A DNA stretch of 64,000 nt from Dyadobacter fanqingshengii. Its GTDB lineage: Bacteria > Bacteroidota > Bacteroidia > Cytophagales > Spirosomataceae. Position 1 is the first letter of the stretch, and each line of letters opens with the position of its first letter. The notes beneath the pieces are model-generated. The model had not been told where the DNA came from and ran no database searches. It saw nothing but the letters and a program-made list of their open reading frames with translations. The position numbers were made by a program, and so were the translations under genes. The DNA is taken from assembly GCF_023822005.2 (NCBI RefSeq), contig NZ_CP098806.1, positions 4,896,501 through 4,960,500 of the forward strand. The letters run 5' to 3'. This document shows positions 1 to 8,644 of the stretch, one piece after another.

Positions 1-735
1 TTTATAACCAAAAATCGTGTAATGGTTGCCTGTGATGGCACATTTCATCAAATAGGCAAGGAATCCGTGCAACTGTGCTCCGGAGTGGTTTGGGCCCGTA
101 AGACATCCGCCACGGAAAACCGCCGTTTTCATACCGAAATAACGGCCATATTCCTGCACCATAATGTCAGCCGCTACTTTTGACGCACCGAAAACAGAAT
201 GTTTCGTATGGTCAATGCTGTGCTGCTCGTCAATGCCGTTCTCGAAATAAGGATGGTTCTGATCGATTTCCCAGCGTGTTTCCAGCTCGATCAATGGCAA
301 ATAATTAGGATTATCACCGTAAACTTTATTAGTAGAAGTGAAAATAAAGACAGCCTCAGGTGTATGCAAGCGTGTCATTTCCAGCATATTAAGCGTTCCA
401 ACAGCATTTACACCAAAATCGGTAAATGGCTCTTTCGCTGCCCAGTCATGGCTTGGCTGTGCGGCAGCGTGGATGATCAGCTTAATGTCGGTTCCGTATT
501 CTTTAAATATGGGTTCCAGCTGGCTTACTTCGCGAATATCAGCTGAGTAATGTTTGTAATTATTAAACTGGTCCTGGATCCTGTTACGGTTCCATTCCGT
601 ATTTCCGTCAGCGCCGAAAAAGTATTCTCTTAGATTATTATCAACACCAATTACCAGATCAAATTTATCCGCTAAAAAAGCAACCGATTCACTTCCAATC
701 AGTCCGGCTGAGCCGGTTACCAAAGCTATATTCAT
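1..735 (-). CDS. NAD-dependent epimerase/dehydratase, CDP-paratose 2-epimerase-like (3' end outside window)
   Basis: Reading the minus strand from an ATG at 735-733 gives 245 uninterrupted codons to the window edge. The protein opens with a Rossmann nucleotide-binding glycine motif (GSAGLIG, residues 8-14) and continues with STNKVYGD and [13 protein letters not shown], which resemble the extended SDR sugar-nucleotide epimerases annotated as CDP-paratose/CDP-tyvelose 2-epimerase. These convert nucleotide sugars for surface polysaccharide synthesis in the cytoplasm. Family members are about 340 residues, so roughly the last 100 are probably missing. The catalytic YxxxK of SDR enzymes appears here as FGASK, with Phe at the usual Tyr position. 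I believe this is seen in related annotated proteins but could not check it. Family call fairly sure, exact substrate unsure. Confidence 0.8.
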   Translation of the reverse strand, partial: MNIALVTGSAGLIGSESVAFLADKFDLVIGVDNNLREYFFGADGNTEWNRNRIQDQFNNYKHYSADIREVSQLEPIFKEYGTDIKLIIHAAAQPSHDWAAKEPFTDFGVNAVGTLNMLEMTRLHTPEAVFIFTSTNKVYGDNPNYLPLIELETRWEIDQNHPYFENGIDEQHSIDHTKHSVFGASKVAADIMVQEYGRYFGMKTAVFRGGCLTGPNHSGAQLHGFLAYLMKCAITGNHYTIFGYK

Positions 736-809
736 GTTTTTGTGTACTTTTAATTGCCTGTTCTTGCCCGTTAAATACAAATGTATCCTGCCTCGAATAC
801 GTAAAGTAA

Positions 810-899
810 ATTAAAATTGTTCAATTGTCACAACTTCGATTATCCAAGGGAGCTTGCCAAAAGGATTATACGCTGAGAGCGATATTAAAATTGTTCAAT
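810..899. repeat. 16-bp direct repeat pair upstream of the epimerase
   Basis: ATTAAAATTGTTCAAT occurs at 810-825 and again at 884-899, 74 bp apart, in the otherwise gene-free stretch between the epimerase start (735) and the small lipoprotein. Both copies have the same orientation. Position upstream of the epimerase start would suit a regulator-binding pair, but the sequence is AT-rich and no function is shown. Confidence 0.5.
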
Positions 900-918
900 A
901 TGATATAAACACTGTCTC

Positions 919-954
919 AAAAAAAAGATATCCCCATTTTCGTGAGGATATCTT
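919..954 (-). terminator. intrinsic terminator of the small lipoprotein gene
   Basis: AAGATATCC (925-933) and GGATATCTT (946-954) form a 9-bp stem with a 12-nt loop. On the minus strand the stem is followed by eight Ts (A-run at 919-926). It lies 22 bp beyond the stop of the lipoprotein gene. Confidence 0.8.
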
Positions 955-975
955 CAATATTTTGATAGAAATATC

Positions 976-1227
976 TTATTGTTTTACAAGTGCACTGGTT
1001 GTGCCGCTGTATAATTTAGCGCGGATATCGTTCACACGCGTCTCCAATTCCGGCTTCGCTTCGTATTTTAAAGACATTTGACGAGGCAATGAATCCGGGC
1101 TAACGCCATAAACCAATTCGTTGCCAGTATTCAGGTCTTTTTGCTCTATGTGATTATATTTTTGATAGTCACATGAAGAAAGCAATGCAAGACAGGCAAC
1201 AAATGCAACAATTTTATAGAATTTCAT
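976..1227 (-). CDS. small hypothetical lipoprotein (83 aa)
   Basis: An ATG at 1227 opens an 83-residue protein with a short basic N-terminus, a hydrophobic core and the lipobox LSSC, predicting cleavage and lipidation at Cys19. The mature part is about 65 residues, polar and mostly charged, with no domain I recognise. It is a stand-alone minus-strand gene with its own terminator just downstream. It probably sits in the inner or outer membrane as a lipid-anchored protein. No function is proposed. Confidence 0.75.
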   Translation of the reverse strand: MKFYKIVAFVACLALLSSCDYQKYNHIEQKDLNTGNELVYGVSPDSLPRQMSLKYEAKPELETRVNDIRAKLYSGTTSALVKQ

Positions 1228-1303
1228 TTCTTTGATCGTTCATAGTAATATGGGCAAAAATAACCGTCATTTTCATAACCACCAAATCAGCCCGGCTGAA
1301 ATG

Positions 1304-3034
1304 TTACTTTTTTAATTCGGCCAGTTCGCTGCGGACAAATTGCATCAGATCAGTGATATGCTGTTCCGAGAAGTCGAACGGAATGTTGGCAGCCTGATAA
1401 ATCTCCCCGATTGTAGCCGTATAACCCAGCTTCAATGCATCCAGATATCCTTTGAGGCCTTTTGCAGGATCCTGGCGGTAATTTTTCCAAACGCCGATCG
1501 CCCCCAATTGCGCAATTCCGTATTCAATGTAATAGAATGGAACCTCGTATATATGTAACTGACGCTGCCACAGATATTTTTTATAGATTTCAAGGCCAGC
1601 CCAATCCATCACTTTGTCGGTGAATTCCTCATAAATGCGAACCCATGCATCTGTACGCTCATCAGCAGAATGTTGCGGGTTTTCGTACATCCAATGCTGG
1701 AATTTGTCTACCGTCGCAACCCAGGGAAGCGTTTCCAGAATGGATTCAAAATGCTGGATTTTCGCTCTTTTCAGGTCGTTTTCGTTTTCAAAGAACTCAT
1801 CCCAATAATCCATTGTGATTAATTCCATCGACATCGAAGCAAGTTCCGCGACTTCCGAAGGCGTGTGTTTGAATGAATTCAGCTTCAAATTCCGCGTAAC
1901 GAGCGAATGCACCGCATGACCGCCCTCATGCAGCAATGTCACCATATCCCGCAAGTTGGATGTTGCATTCATGAAAATAAACGGAACGCCGATTTCATCC
2001 AGCGGGTAATTATATCCACCCGGCGCTTTCCCTTTCCTCGATTCCAAGTCCAGATGTTTCATGGTTTTCATCGTGGTCAGGCAATCGCCGAGGAACGGAT
2101 CCAACCTGGAAAAGCAGCGAATCGTTTTGTTCAGCAATTCCTCTCCCGTTGCAAACGGCTTTAATGGAGCCAAGCCTTGCGGATCAACTTTTGTGTCCCA
2201 CGGACGAAGCGCATCCACTTTCAAAGCCGCTTTTCTGCTCGCAGCCATTTCATCCAGCATGGGTACAACTGCTTTTTTGACAGATCCGTGGAAATTGAAA
2301 CAATCCTGCGGCGTGTAGTCAAAGCGACCCATGGCAGCAAACATATAATCCCGGTAATTAGCAAAACCAGCATTCTTACCCACCTGATCGCGCAATGTTA
2401 CCAACTTGCTTAGGAGCTCATCCAATTGTGCGTGGTCGTCATAACGTCTGCCGCTGATGGCGCGCCACGCCTCTTCGCGAATGTTACGGTCTGTGGATTG
2501 AAGGCGGTCGGCTGCTTTCTGCAACGTCATTTCCTCGTCGTCCAATGTTACTGTCATAGCGCCTGCTATGGCTCCATAACGGCGCTCTTCGGTTTGCATT
2601 TCGGTTATCAGCGGAATATTTTCGTCACGGAAAATCTCAATGGCTTTTTTCATGCCGCGCAATGTGATCGCAAAGCCCGGCTCGGTTAATTCGCTCAGAT
2701 AAGGGCTGTCAACCACTTTTTTATCCAGAGCATTGCCATATTCCGCCAGTTTGGGCTGGATTTCGGTAATGAAAAACTGCAATGCATTGATCAGGCTTGT
2801 ATTAGCCGTATCGCAAGTCTGCCGAATGTATCGCCAGGCAAAGTTTTCCGACAAATAGGATTCAATTTCACTGCGGTCCAGAAACCACTGCTGTAAATCT
2901 TCCGCAGAATGAATCTCCCTGTTTTTCAGATTTTCAAAAAATGGCTCCACATCTTCCCATTTTTTCAAATCAAATTCTTCCCCTATGAATGCCCGTGTTC
3001 CCCGGGTCAGTATGTCAATATTATCGGTTGTCAT
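1304..3034 (-). CDS. M3 family oligoendopeptidase
   Basis: This 576-residue protein is a zinc metallopeptidase of family M3 (oligoendopeptidase F / thimet-like). The zinc site HEGGH lies at residues 369-373 within LLHEGGHAVHSL, so His369 and His373 should bind zinc and Glu370 act as the general base. An N-terminal oligopeptidase F-like helical part precedes the catalytic half. There is no signal peptide, so a cytoplasmic role in degrading short peptides is expected. It starts at ATG 3034. The symporter gene upstream ends 53 bp away on the same strand, so co-transcription is possible but not shown. Length is normal for the family. Confidence 0.92.
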   Translation of the reverse strand: MTTDNIDILTRGTRAFIGEEFDLKKWEDVEPFFENLKNREIHSAEDLQQWFLDRSEIESYLSENFAWRYIRQTCDTANTSLINALQFFITEIQPKLAEYGNALDKKVVDSPYLSELTEPGFAITLRGMKKAIEIFRDENIPLITEMQTEERRYGAIAGAMTVTLDDEEMTLQKAADRLQSTDRNIREEAWRAISGRRYDDHAQLDELLSKLVTLRDQVGKNAGFANYRDYMFAAMGRFDYTPQDCFNFHGSVKKAVVPMLDEMAASRKAALKVDALRPWDTKVDPQGLAPLKPFATGEELLNKTIRCFSRLDPFLGDCLTTMKTMKHLDLESRKGKAPGGYNYPLDEIGVPFIFMNATSNLRDMVTLLHEGGHAVHSLVTRNLKLNSFKHTPSEVAELASMSMELITMDYWDEFFENENDLKRAKIQHFESILETLPWVATVDKFQHWMYENPQHSADERTDAWVRIYEEFTDKVMDWAGLEIYKKYLWQRQLHIYEVPFYYIEYGIAQLGAIGVWKNYRQDPAKGLKGYLDALKLGYTATIGEIYQAANIPFDFSEQHITDLMQFVRSELAELKK

Positions 3035-3087
3035 TTTTTAAAAAGGCTTATTACTGATTTTCAAAGTTAGATACGGATTGCAAATTT

Positions 3088-4356
3088 CTAAACCGAGTCC
3101 GCTCGTTGCGTTGTATCCGTCAAATTATCGGTGATAACATTCTCCGTTTGATGAACGTTTGCGAAGGCGTATTCCATTTTGCTTCGGTCGAATTCTTTTT
3201 CATTGTTGGCGAGCCAGATCGTGGCCACGCCGTTTCCGATAAAATTGGTGATCGCACGGGCTTCGGACATGAAGCGGTCGACTCCCAGAAGGAGCGCCAA
3301 ACCTTCGACGGGAATCACTTTAATGGCAGTTAATGTGGACGCAAGCACTACAAACCCGCTTCCCGTGACGCCCGCAGCGCCTTTGGAAGTTACCATCAGA
3401 ATACCAATCAGCGACAGGATTTGCCCGAATGTTAAATGCACATTAAAAACCTGCGCAAGGAAAATGGTGGCCATGGAAAGATAGATCGTCGTTCCGTCCA
3501 GATTAAAAGAATAGCCAGCCGGAACTACAAGCCCTACAACCGGTTTGGAACAGCCCATACGCTCCAATTTGACCATCAAGGAAGGCAAACCCGCCTCCGA
3601 AGATGATGTGCCTAACACAATCAGTAATTCCTCGCGAATGTATTTCAAATAAGACCAGAGACTGATCTTGTAAGTCCGCATCACCAGTCCTAAAACGCCG
3701 AAAATGAAAATCGCCATCGTTGCGTAAACCGTTCCCATCAGCTTGGCAAGCGGTAATAATGTATCAATGCCGTATTTTCCAATAGTATAGGCCATCCCGC
3801 CAAATGCCCCAATCGGTGCAAAGATCATGACGAGGTGTAAAGCGCGGAAAACGTATTTGGAAGCGAAATTAAGCCATTCCGTGACTTTTTCTTTACCCGA
3901 ATATTTACTTAAAACAGTTCCTAAAACCAGTGAAAACAGCAGCACTTGCAACGTGACATTATCCAGAAAAAATTGCAACCAGCTGAAATCCTGAACTTTA
4001 CTTGTAAATGCTGACGCGTCGCCTTTTTGTAAATTGCTGGTTACCACGCCATCGCCGGGCCGGATCACATTCGCAACCACGATGCCCACTATCAAAGCCA
4101 AGGTTGTCACCACTTCAAAGTAAATAAGCGCCTTGGCTCCGACTTTCCCCACTTTTTTCAGGTCGCCCATCCCGATTATCCCAAGTGTAATGGTCAGGAA
4201 AATGATGGGATTGATGAAGATTTTGACAATTGAAATAAAACCCTTTCCCAGAATCTCCATTTTTACGGCCTGGTCTGGAATATAATGTCCCATTAATGCG
4301 CCGGCCGTTATGGCTGTAAGAACCCAGAAGGTAAGATTCGTGAATAACTTTCTCAA
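3088..4356 (-). CDS. dicarboxylate/amino acid:cation symporter (DAACS family)
   Basis: A 422-residue integral membrane protein of the glutamate transporter/DctA fold. Visible signatures are the reentrant-loop serine motif LGTSSSEAGLPSLM, the segment GYSFNLDGTTIYL that binds cation and substrate in the family, and DRFMSEARAITNFIGN near the C-terminus. Several long hydrophobic segments fill the rest. It would import a C4-dicarboxylate or acidic amino acid with Na+ or H+; the substrate cannot be fixed from sequence. The frame has no ATG before the first membrane segment. The upstream frame closes with a TAG, and translation most simply begins at the TTG at 4356, so a non-ATG start is likely. Confidence 0.9.
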   Translation of the reverse strand: MRKLFTNLTFWVLTAITAGALMGHYIPDQAVKMEILGKGFISIVKIFINPIIFLTITLGIIGMGDLKKVGKVGAKALIYFEVVTTLALIVGIVVANVIRPGDGVVTSNLQKGDASAFTSKVQDFSWLQFFLDNVTLQVLLFSLVLGTVLSKYSGKEKVTEWLNFASKYVFRALHLVMIFAPIGAFGGMAYTIGKYGIDTLLPLAKLMGTVYATMAIFIFGVLGLVMRTYKISLWSYLKYIREELLIVLGTSSSEAGLPSLMVKLERMGCSKPVVGLVVPAGYSFNLDGTTIYLSMATIFLAQVFNVHLTFGQILSLIGILMVTSKGAAGVTGSGFVVLASTLTAIKVIPVEGLALLLGVDRFMSEARAITNFIGNGVATIWLANNEKEFDRSKMEYAFANVHQTENVITDNLTDTTQRADSV

Positions 4357-4455
4357 TGTGAAATGGGTCTAAGATCGGGGCGTTTCGCGTAAGTTTTGAA
4401 GTTACAATAATAAAAGTCCGAGGAATTGTTTCGCCAATGGAAAAATAAATTTTTC

Positions 4456-4477
4456 TAGATTATTTATATTTAGTCTA
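4456..4477. promoter_or_regulatory. candidate metal-responsive operator of the heme operon
   Basis: TAGATTA (4456-4462) and TAGTCTA (4471-4477) form an imperfect inverted repeat with one mismatch and an 8-bp spacer. It ends 11 bp before the -7 element at 4489-4496, so it would cover the -33 region of the heme-uptake promoter. A Fur- or DtxR/MntR-type repressor binding here would fit an iron-regulated heme operon. This is an inference from position and symmetry only. Confidence 0.4.
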
Positions 4478-4488
4478 ATTTATAATTT

Positions 4489-4496
4489 TATATTTG
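4489..4496 (+). promoter_or_regulatory. -7 promoter element of the hmu operon
   Basis: TATATTTG matches the Bacteroidota primary-sigma -7 consensus TANNTTTG exactly. It lies 40 bp before the hmuT start codon. No good TTG is found at the normal -33 distance, where the palindrome at 4456-4477 lies instead. Confidence 0.5.
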
Positions 4497-4536
4497 CCTC
4501 ACACAACCGAAATACTTAAAAGACAGGAGCGCCTCC

Positions 4537-5376
4537 ATGCGAACGAATTATTTCTGCCGAGTACTAACCCTCATTTTGCTGTTTTGCAGTGCGATCATCA
4601 ACGCAGTTGCAGGTCCCGGACAGCGCATTGTTTCGGCAAACGGGACTTTGAGCGAGATCTTATGTGGGCTGGGATTAGAGAAGCAATTGATCGGTGTGGA
4701 CGTAACGAGCACTTATCCCGCTTCGTTGGAAAAAATCCCTAAAATAGGCCATAACAGGACCATCGCAGCGGAAGGCATACTGACTTTAAACCCAGATGTG
4801 ATTATTTATACAGACCAGAGTTTATTGTTGCCCTCGGTGGTAAGGCAGCTCAAAAGCAGTGGTAAAAAGGTGGTAGAGTTCAAGCATGAATATTCCAGGG
4901 AAGGCGCTATCAAGCTGATCCGGGATGTGGGCGCTTATTTCAATGCAAAACCACAGGCAGAAAAACTCGTAAAATCCCTTCAGGCGGACCTTGCGAAGGT
5001 TAAACTCATTGCTGCACCTCAGAAACTCCTGTTCATATATGCAAGAGGAACCGGCACGTTGATGGTTTCAGGGACAGGCACGTCTATTGATAAAATGATT
5101 ACGCTGGCAGGGCATAAAAATGCGGTGAGCGGATTTACAGAATATAAACCATTGACTGCGGAATCATTAATAACGGCCAATCCTGACGTGTTGATGCTCT
5201 TTTCGAGCGGATTGGAAAGCTTGCAGGGCATGGACGGACTGCTCAAAGTGCCGGGCGTAGCAAATACAAATGCGGGAAAAAACAGAAAAGTGATTGCTAT
5301 GGATGGCCAATTGCTGACCGGCTTCGGGCCGCGGCTCGGCAAAGCGGCATTGGAATTATCGCAAAAAGTAAAATAG
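4537..5376 (+). CDS. hmuT: heme ABC transporter periplasmic binding protein
   Basis: A 279-residue secreted protein with a hydrophobic signal sequence (about residues 1-26) followed by a TroA/cluster A-2 metal-chelate binding fold. The opening RIVSANGTLSEILCGLG, the central ARGTGTLMVSGTGTSID and the closing FGPRLGKAALEL are typical of HmuT heme-binding proteins. It captures heme in the periplasm and hands it to the HmuUV permease. The ATG at 4537 has an AGGAG-type ribosome site 8 bp upstream. The gene leads a four-gene plus-strand operon, with the permease only 6 bp downstream, which strongly supports the heme assignment. No outer-membrane heme receptor lies next to it. Confidence 0.9.
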   Translation: MRTNYFCRVLTLILLFCSAIINAVAGPGQRIVSANGTLSEILCGLGLEKQLIGVDVTSTYPASLEKIPKIGHNRTIAAEGILTLNPDVIIYTDQSLLLPSVVRQLKSSGKKVVEFKHEYSREGAIKLIRDVGAYFNAKPQAEKLVKSLQADLAKVKLIAAPQKLLFIYARGTGTLMVSGTGTSIDKMITLAGHKNAVSGFTEYKPLTAESLITANPDVLMLFSSGLESLQGMDGLLKVPGVANTNAGKNRKVIAMDGQLLTGFGPRLGKAALELSQKVK

Positions 5377-5382
5377 GATTGA

Positions 5383-6492
5383 ATGTTGGCTGAAATCGCA
5401 AAGGAACCGGATCAATTTACGAAAACTGCATCAGTAAAACGGCTGCAACTTCCGTCTTCGACGGGTAAAATGTCCTGGATCCTGGGTTCGCTATTGTTTG
5501 CATGCGTGGTTTTTTCGGCTTGCACAGGCGCATTGTCGATTTCGCTGACAGAACTTTGGGAAATCATCGCATTAAAACTGGGCTTTATTCAGGAAACGCG
5601 GGTTGAGGAACAGAAGTCGATCGTTTTTTGGGTGATCCGTTTGCCGCGTGTTTGTCTGGCAGTGCTGATAGGAGCGGGCTTGGGCATTGCAGGCGCATCG
5701 TTACAAGGACTTTTCCGAAACCCTATTGCAGATTCAACATTGATCGGGGTGACATCGGGCGCTTCGTTGTTTGCGGTGTTCGTAATCATGCTCAATGTCA
5801 AATATTTTGGAATATTAAATGAATGGGTTGGCGTTTATGGCATTTCGTTTGTGGCATTTGTGGGCGCGGCGTTAACAACCTTACTGGTTTATCAACTATC
5901 CAAAATCACCGGCGACGGCGGCGTGACCACATTGCTGCTCTGCGGAATCGCCATTAATGCTTTCGTAGGCGCTATGACCGGACTGATGACATATCTGGCT
6001 GATGACGCGCAGCTCCGTTCGATCACATTCTGGAACCTGGGAAGTTTGGGCGGTGCTAACTGGACTTCCGTGCTTGCGGTTTTGCCGTTTGTAGGCATTT
6101 CGGTGTTTTTTATGCCTTATCTTTCCAAAGCGTTGAACTTGCTCGTGCTTGGCGAAAGTCAGGCAGGAAGTCTGGGCGTGAATTTGAAGGTTTTGAAACG
6201 ACAGGTCATTATCCTGGCGACTTTGGGCGTTGGCGCGTCCGTTGCGGTCGCAGGCACAATCGGTTTTGTTGGACTGGTGGTTCCGCACATGATACGCACA
6301 ACATTTGGCCCTGATCATAAAACATTACTGATTGGTTCAGCATTAGCAGGTTCCATTGTACTCACACTGGCAGACACACTTTCGAGAACGATCGTGGCGC
6401 CTTCGGAACTTCCCATTGGGATTCTGACTGCATTACTGGGGACGCCGTTTTTCATATACATTCTTTGGGAGCAAAAACGGAGCAAGCTATGA
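5383..6492 (+). CDS. hmuU: heme ABC transporter permease (FecCD family)
   Basis: A 369-residue polytopic membrane protein of the FecCD/BtuC permease family. The family motif around FRNPIADSTLIGVTSGA is present, and the C-terminal part has the usual GFVGLVVPHMIR segment that contacts the ATPase. A longer cytoplasmic N-terminus of about 30 residues precedes the first membrane span. An AGGATT ribosome site sits just before ATG 5383. It forms the membrane channel of the heme importer. Its TGA stop overlaps the ATG of hmuV in an ATGA junction, a sign of translational coupling. Confidence 0.93.
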   Translation: MLAEIAKEPDQFTKTASVKRLQLPSSTGKMSWILGSLLFACVVFSACTGALSISLTELWEIIALKLGFIQETRVEEQKSIVFWVIRLPRVCLAVLIGAGLGIAGASLQGLFRNPIADSTLIGVTSGASLFAVFVIMLNVKYFGILNEWVGVYGISFVAFVGAALTTLLVYQLSKITGDGGVTTLLLCGIAINAFVGAMTGLMTYLADDAQLRSITFWNLGSLGGANWTSVLAVLPFVGISVFFMPYLSKALNLLVLGESQAGSLGVNLKVLKRQVIILATLGVGASVAVAGTIGFVGLVVPHMIRTTFGPDHKTLLIGSALAGSIVLTLADTLSRTIVAPSELPIGILTALLGTPFFIYILWEQKRSKL

Positions 6493-7283
6493 TTGAGGTT
6501 AGTAATGTTGGTTTTAAAGTGCGGAACAGGGCCCTTTTAAAGGATATCAGTTTCAATGTCCAGTCCGGGCAGTTTTGGGCCGTCGTTGGCGCCAATGGTG
6601 CTGGAAAATCCACATTGATTAAAATACTTTCAGCCGAACTTTCGCCCACATCCGGTTCCGTTTTCCTTGATGGAGAGGATTTGAAAAAGCATAAATTGAA
6701 AGATCTGGCAAAAAAGCGCGCGGTTTTATCTCAACAAAATGTGATCAGCCTGTCATTTACGGTGCAAGAGATTGTTTTAATGGGCAGATATCCGTTTTAT
6801 GACGCTGAGCCTACGCAGAAAGATCTTGAAATCGTTGACGTATGTCTTAAAAAAGTGGGGATTAGCGCTTTGAAAAACCAATCTTACCCAACGCTTTCGG
6901 GCGGGGAACAGCAGCGTGTGCAGCTGGCGAGGGCTCTGGCGCAGATTTGGGAAATGAAAAACGGGCTTTTGCTATTGGATGAGCCAACGACCGGAATGGA
7001 CCTTTTGCACCAGTTTGAAACATTTCATTTGGCCAAACAGCTCACGGCTAAGGGTTTTTCGATAGTGGCTGTGGTTCATGACCTTAATCAGGCATTGCAA
7101 TATGCAGATCAGGTTTTAATGTTGAAAAACGGACAAAGTTATGCGATGGGTATACCGGAAGAAGTGCTGAATGAGCGCATTATCAAGGATGTTTTTGGAT
7201 TGCCGGTGAAAATTGTCCAGTCCGAAGATTTGAGTTACCCAGTCATTGTGCCGGATGTGCCCATGGTTTCCATGGATTATTAA
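6489..7283 (+). CDS. hmuV: heme ABC transporter ATP-binding protein
   Basis: A 264-residue ABC ATPase that powers heme import through HmuU. Walker A is GANGAGKST (residues 34-42). The signature LSGGEQQRVQLARAL, Walker B LLLLDEPTTGMD and the switch histidine in VVHDLNQAL follow in order. I place the start at ATG 6489, which overlaps the hmuU stop by four bases and has GGAG six bases upstream, in place of a TTG 24 bases earlier. The gene is followed after 23 bp by hmuS. Confidence 0.93.
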   Translation: MIEVSNVGFKVRNRALLKDISFNVQSGQFWAVVGANGAGKSTLIKILSAELSPTSGSVFLDGEDLKKHKLKDLAKKRAVLSQQNVISLSFTVQEIVLMGRYPFYDAEPTQKDLEIVDVCLKKVGISALKNQSYPTLSGGEQQRVQLARALAQIWEMKNGLLLLDEPTTGMDLLHQFETFHLAKQLTAKGFSIVAVVHDLNQALQYADQVLMLKNGQSYAMGIPEEVLNERIIKDVFGLPVKIVQSEDLSYPVIVPDVPMVSMDY

Positions 7284-7306
7284 AATCATTATAACAAAAT
7301 ATCAAA

Positions 7307-8353
7307 ATGAAATCTACCCTGTCACCAGAAAGAACTGAACTGAAAGAACGCTGGTCCGAATTTAAGGTTACCAACCCCAAAACCCGGATCCGGGACGCTG
7401 CAAAGGAACTCAATACGACCGAAGCAGAGCTCGTGGCCACAGGGGTCGGTGAAAATGTAACATTACTGGCCGGCGATTTCCGTGAGCTGATCAAGGAAGT
7501 AGGCTCGCTCGGGCACGTAATGGCGCTCACGCGCAATGATCACGTTGTACACGAGCGGAAGGGAGTTTACGAAAAAGTATCTTTTAATAACCATGTAGGC
7601 TTGGTTTTGGGAGAAGACATTGACCTGCGGCTTTTTCTGGGCGATTGGAAATTTGGCTTCGCTGTTTCTGAAAACGACCGCCACAGCTTGCAGTTTTTCA
7701 ACAGTTTTGGAGACGCGACGCATAAAATTTATCTCACTGAAAAAAGCAATAAGGAGGCATTTGATGCAGTGGTAGCCAAATACAGCGCCCCAGATCAGGA
7801 CATTAACCTTGTCATTGCGGAGAAGACGCCGAAACCAGCTGAATCGGAGATGGTTGCTGACATTGATAAATCAGCCTTTCAAGCGGAATGGCTGGCTTTG
7901 AAAGACACGCATGATTTTTTCACGCTGCTTCGTAAATACAATCTGACCCGCAAGCAAGCATTGCGCAATGCGCCGGAAGGTTACGCTTACAGGATAACGC
8001 CGGAAAGCATGAAGCCGGTTTTCGAAGCCGCTTCCGAGGACCAATTGCCGATTATGGTGTTTGTTTCCAATCCAAACTGCATTCAGATTCACACCGGCCC
8101 GATCAACAAGATTTTTGTGATGGGGCCATGGCTCAACATTATGGATCCTGAATTCAACCTTCACCTGCGCCAGGATGCCATTGATGAGGCCTGGGTTGTG
8201 AGAAAACCGACGGAAGATGGTGTGGTAACCGGCATTGAACTGATCGATAAAGAAGGAACAATGTTTAATCAGTTTTTTGGAAAAAGAAAGCCTGGCGTTC
8301 CTGAGCTTCCTGAGTGGCCTGCGCTGATTGAGAAGTCTGTTAGCCGGTTGTAA
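7307..8353 (+). CDS. hmuS: heme-degrading / heme-handling factor HmuS (ChuS/HemS family)
   Basis: A 348-residue cytoplasmic protein made of two related halves, as in HemS/ChuS/HmuS. The first half contains LGHVMALTRNDHVVHERKG and FLGDWKFGFAV. The second contains VFVSNPNCIQIHTGPI, MGPWLNIMDPEFNLHL and the closing FNQFFGKRKPG. Members bind heme delivered by HmuTUV and either release iron by ring cleavage or shuttle heme. It is the last gene of the hmu operon, with a terminator 65 bp downstream. Length and motifs are complete. Confidence 0.92.
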   Translation: MKSTLSPERTELKERWSEFKVTNPKTRIRDAAKELNTTEAELVATGVGENVTLLAGDFRELIKEVGSLGHVMALTRNDHVVHERKGVYEKVSFNNHVGLVLGEDIDLRLFLGDWKFGFAVSENDRHSLQFFNSFGDATHKIYLTEKSNKEAFDAVVAKYSAPDQDINLVIAEKTPKPAESEMVADIDKSAFQAEWLALKDTHDFFTLLRKYNLTRKQALRNAPEGYAYRITPESMKPVFEAASEDQLPIMVFVSNPNCIQIHTGPINKIFVMGPWLNIMDPEFNLHLRQDAIDEAWVVRKPTEDGVVTGIELIDKEGTMFNQFFGKRKPGVPELPEWPALIEKSVSRL

Positions 8354-8417
8354 ATAATTAAAAATCTTCTTAAAGATTGAGTTAAGATAAAATTTCGCCA
8401 TAGTAATTAAAAAATTT

Positions 8418-8445
8418 CCGGTTTCACTTTGAGCCGGTTTTTTTT
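8418..8445 (+). terminator. intrinsic terminator of the hmu operon
   Basis: CCGGTTT (8418-8424) pairs with GAGCCGG (8431-8437), allowing two G-U pairs in RNA, around a 6-nt loop. Eight Ts follow at 8438-8445. It lies 65 bp after the hmuS stop. Confidence 0.65.
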
Positions 8446-8644
8446 GTCATCCACTATTCAATTTTATTTTTCCAAGAATAAAAAATTTGTAAACTTTTTT
8501 GAAGAATGAACTATATAAATTATTCATTATCAATTTATTAAAAATTTTTTCTGTAAACATTTGAAATTAAAGTGAACATTAAAGTTTTAAATGATGTAAA
8601 TTTATCGTTCGACTATTATTCAATGTTCTTTATATATAATCTCA
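8446..8644. other. AT-rich leader before nrdJ, no cobalamin riboswitch recognised
   Basis: This gene-free stretch is very AT-rich with several poly-A and poly-T tracts. I looked for a B12 riboswitch because the next gene encodes a cobalamin-dependent enzyme, but saw no B12-box-like segment or GC-rich paired core. A weak promoter-like TAAATTTA occurs at 8597-8604 without a partner -33 element. Confidence 0.45.

Noticed and set aside
5896..6318. 140-codon minus-strand frame
   Set aside because: Antisense to hmuU, whose frame has clear FecCD motifs.
8354..8644. Cobalamin riboswitch before nrdJ
   Set aside because: Searched for by eye because the enzyme uses B12; no B12-box-like segment or GC-rich paired core was found.
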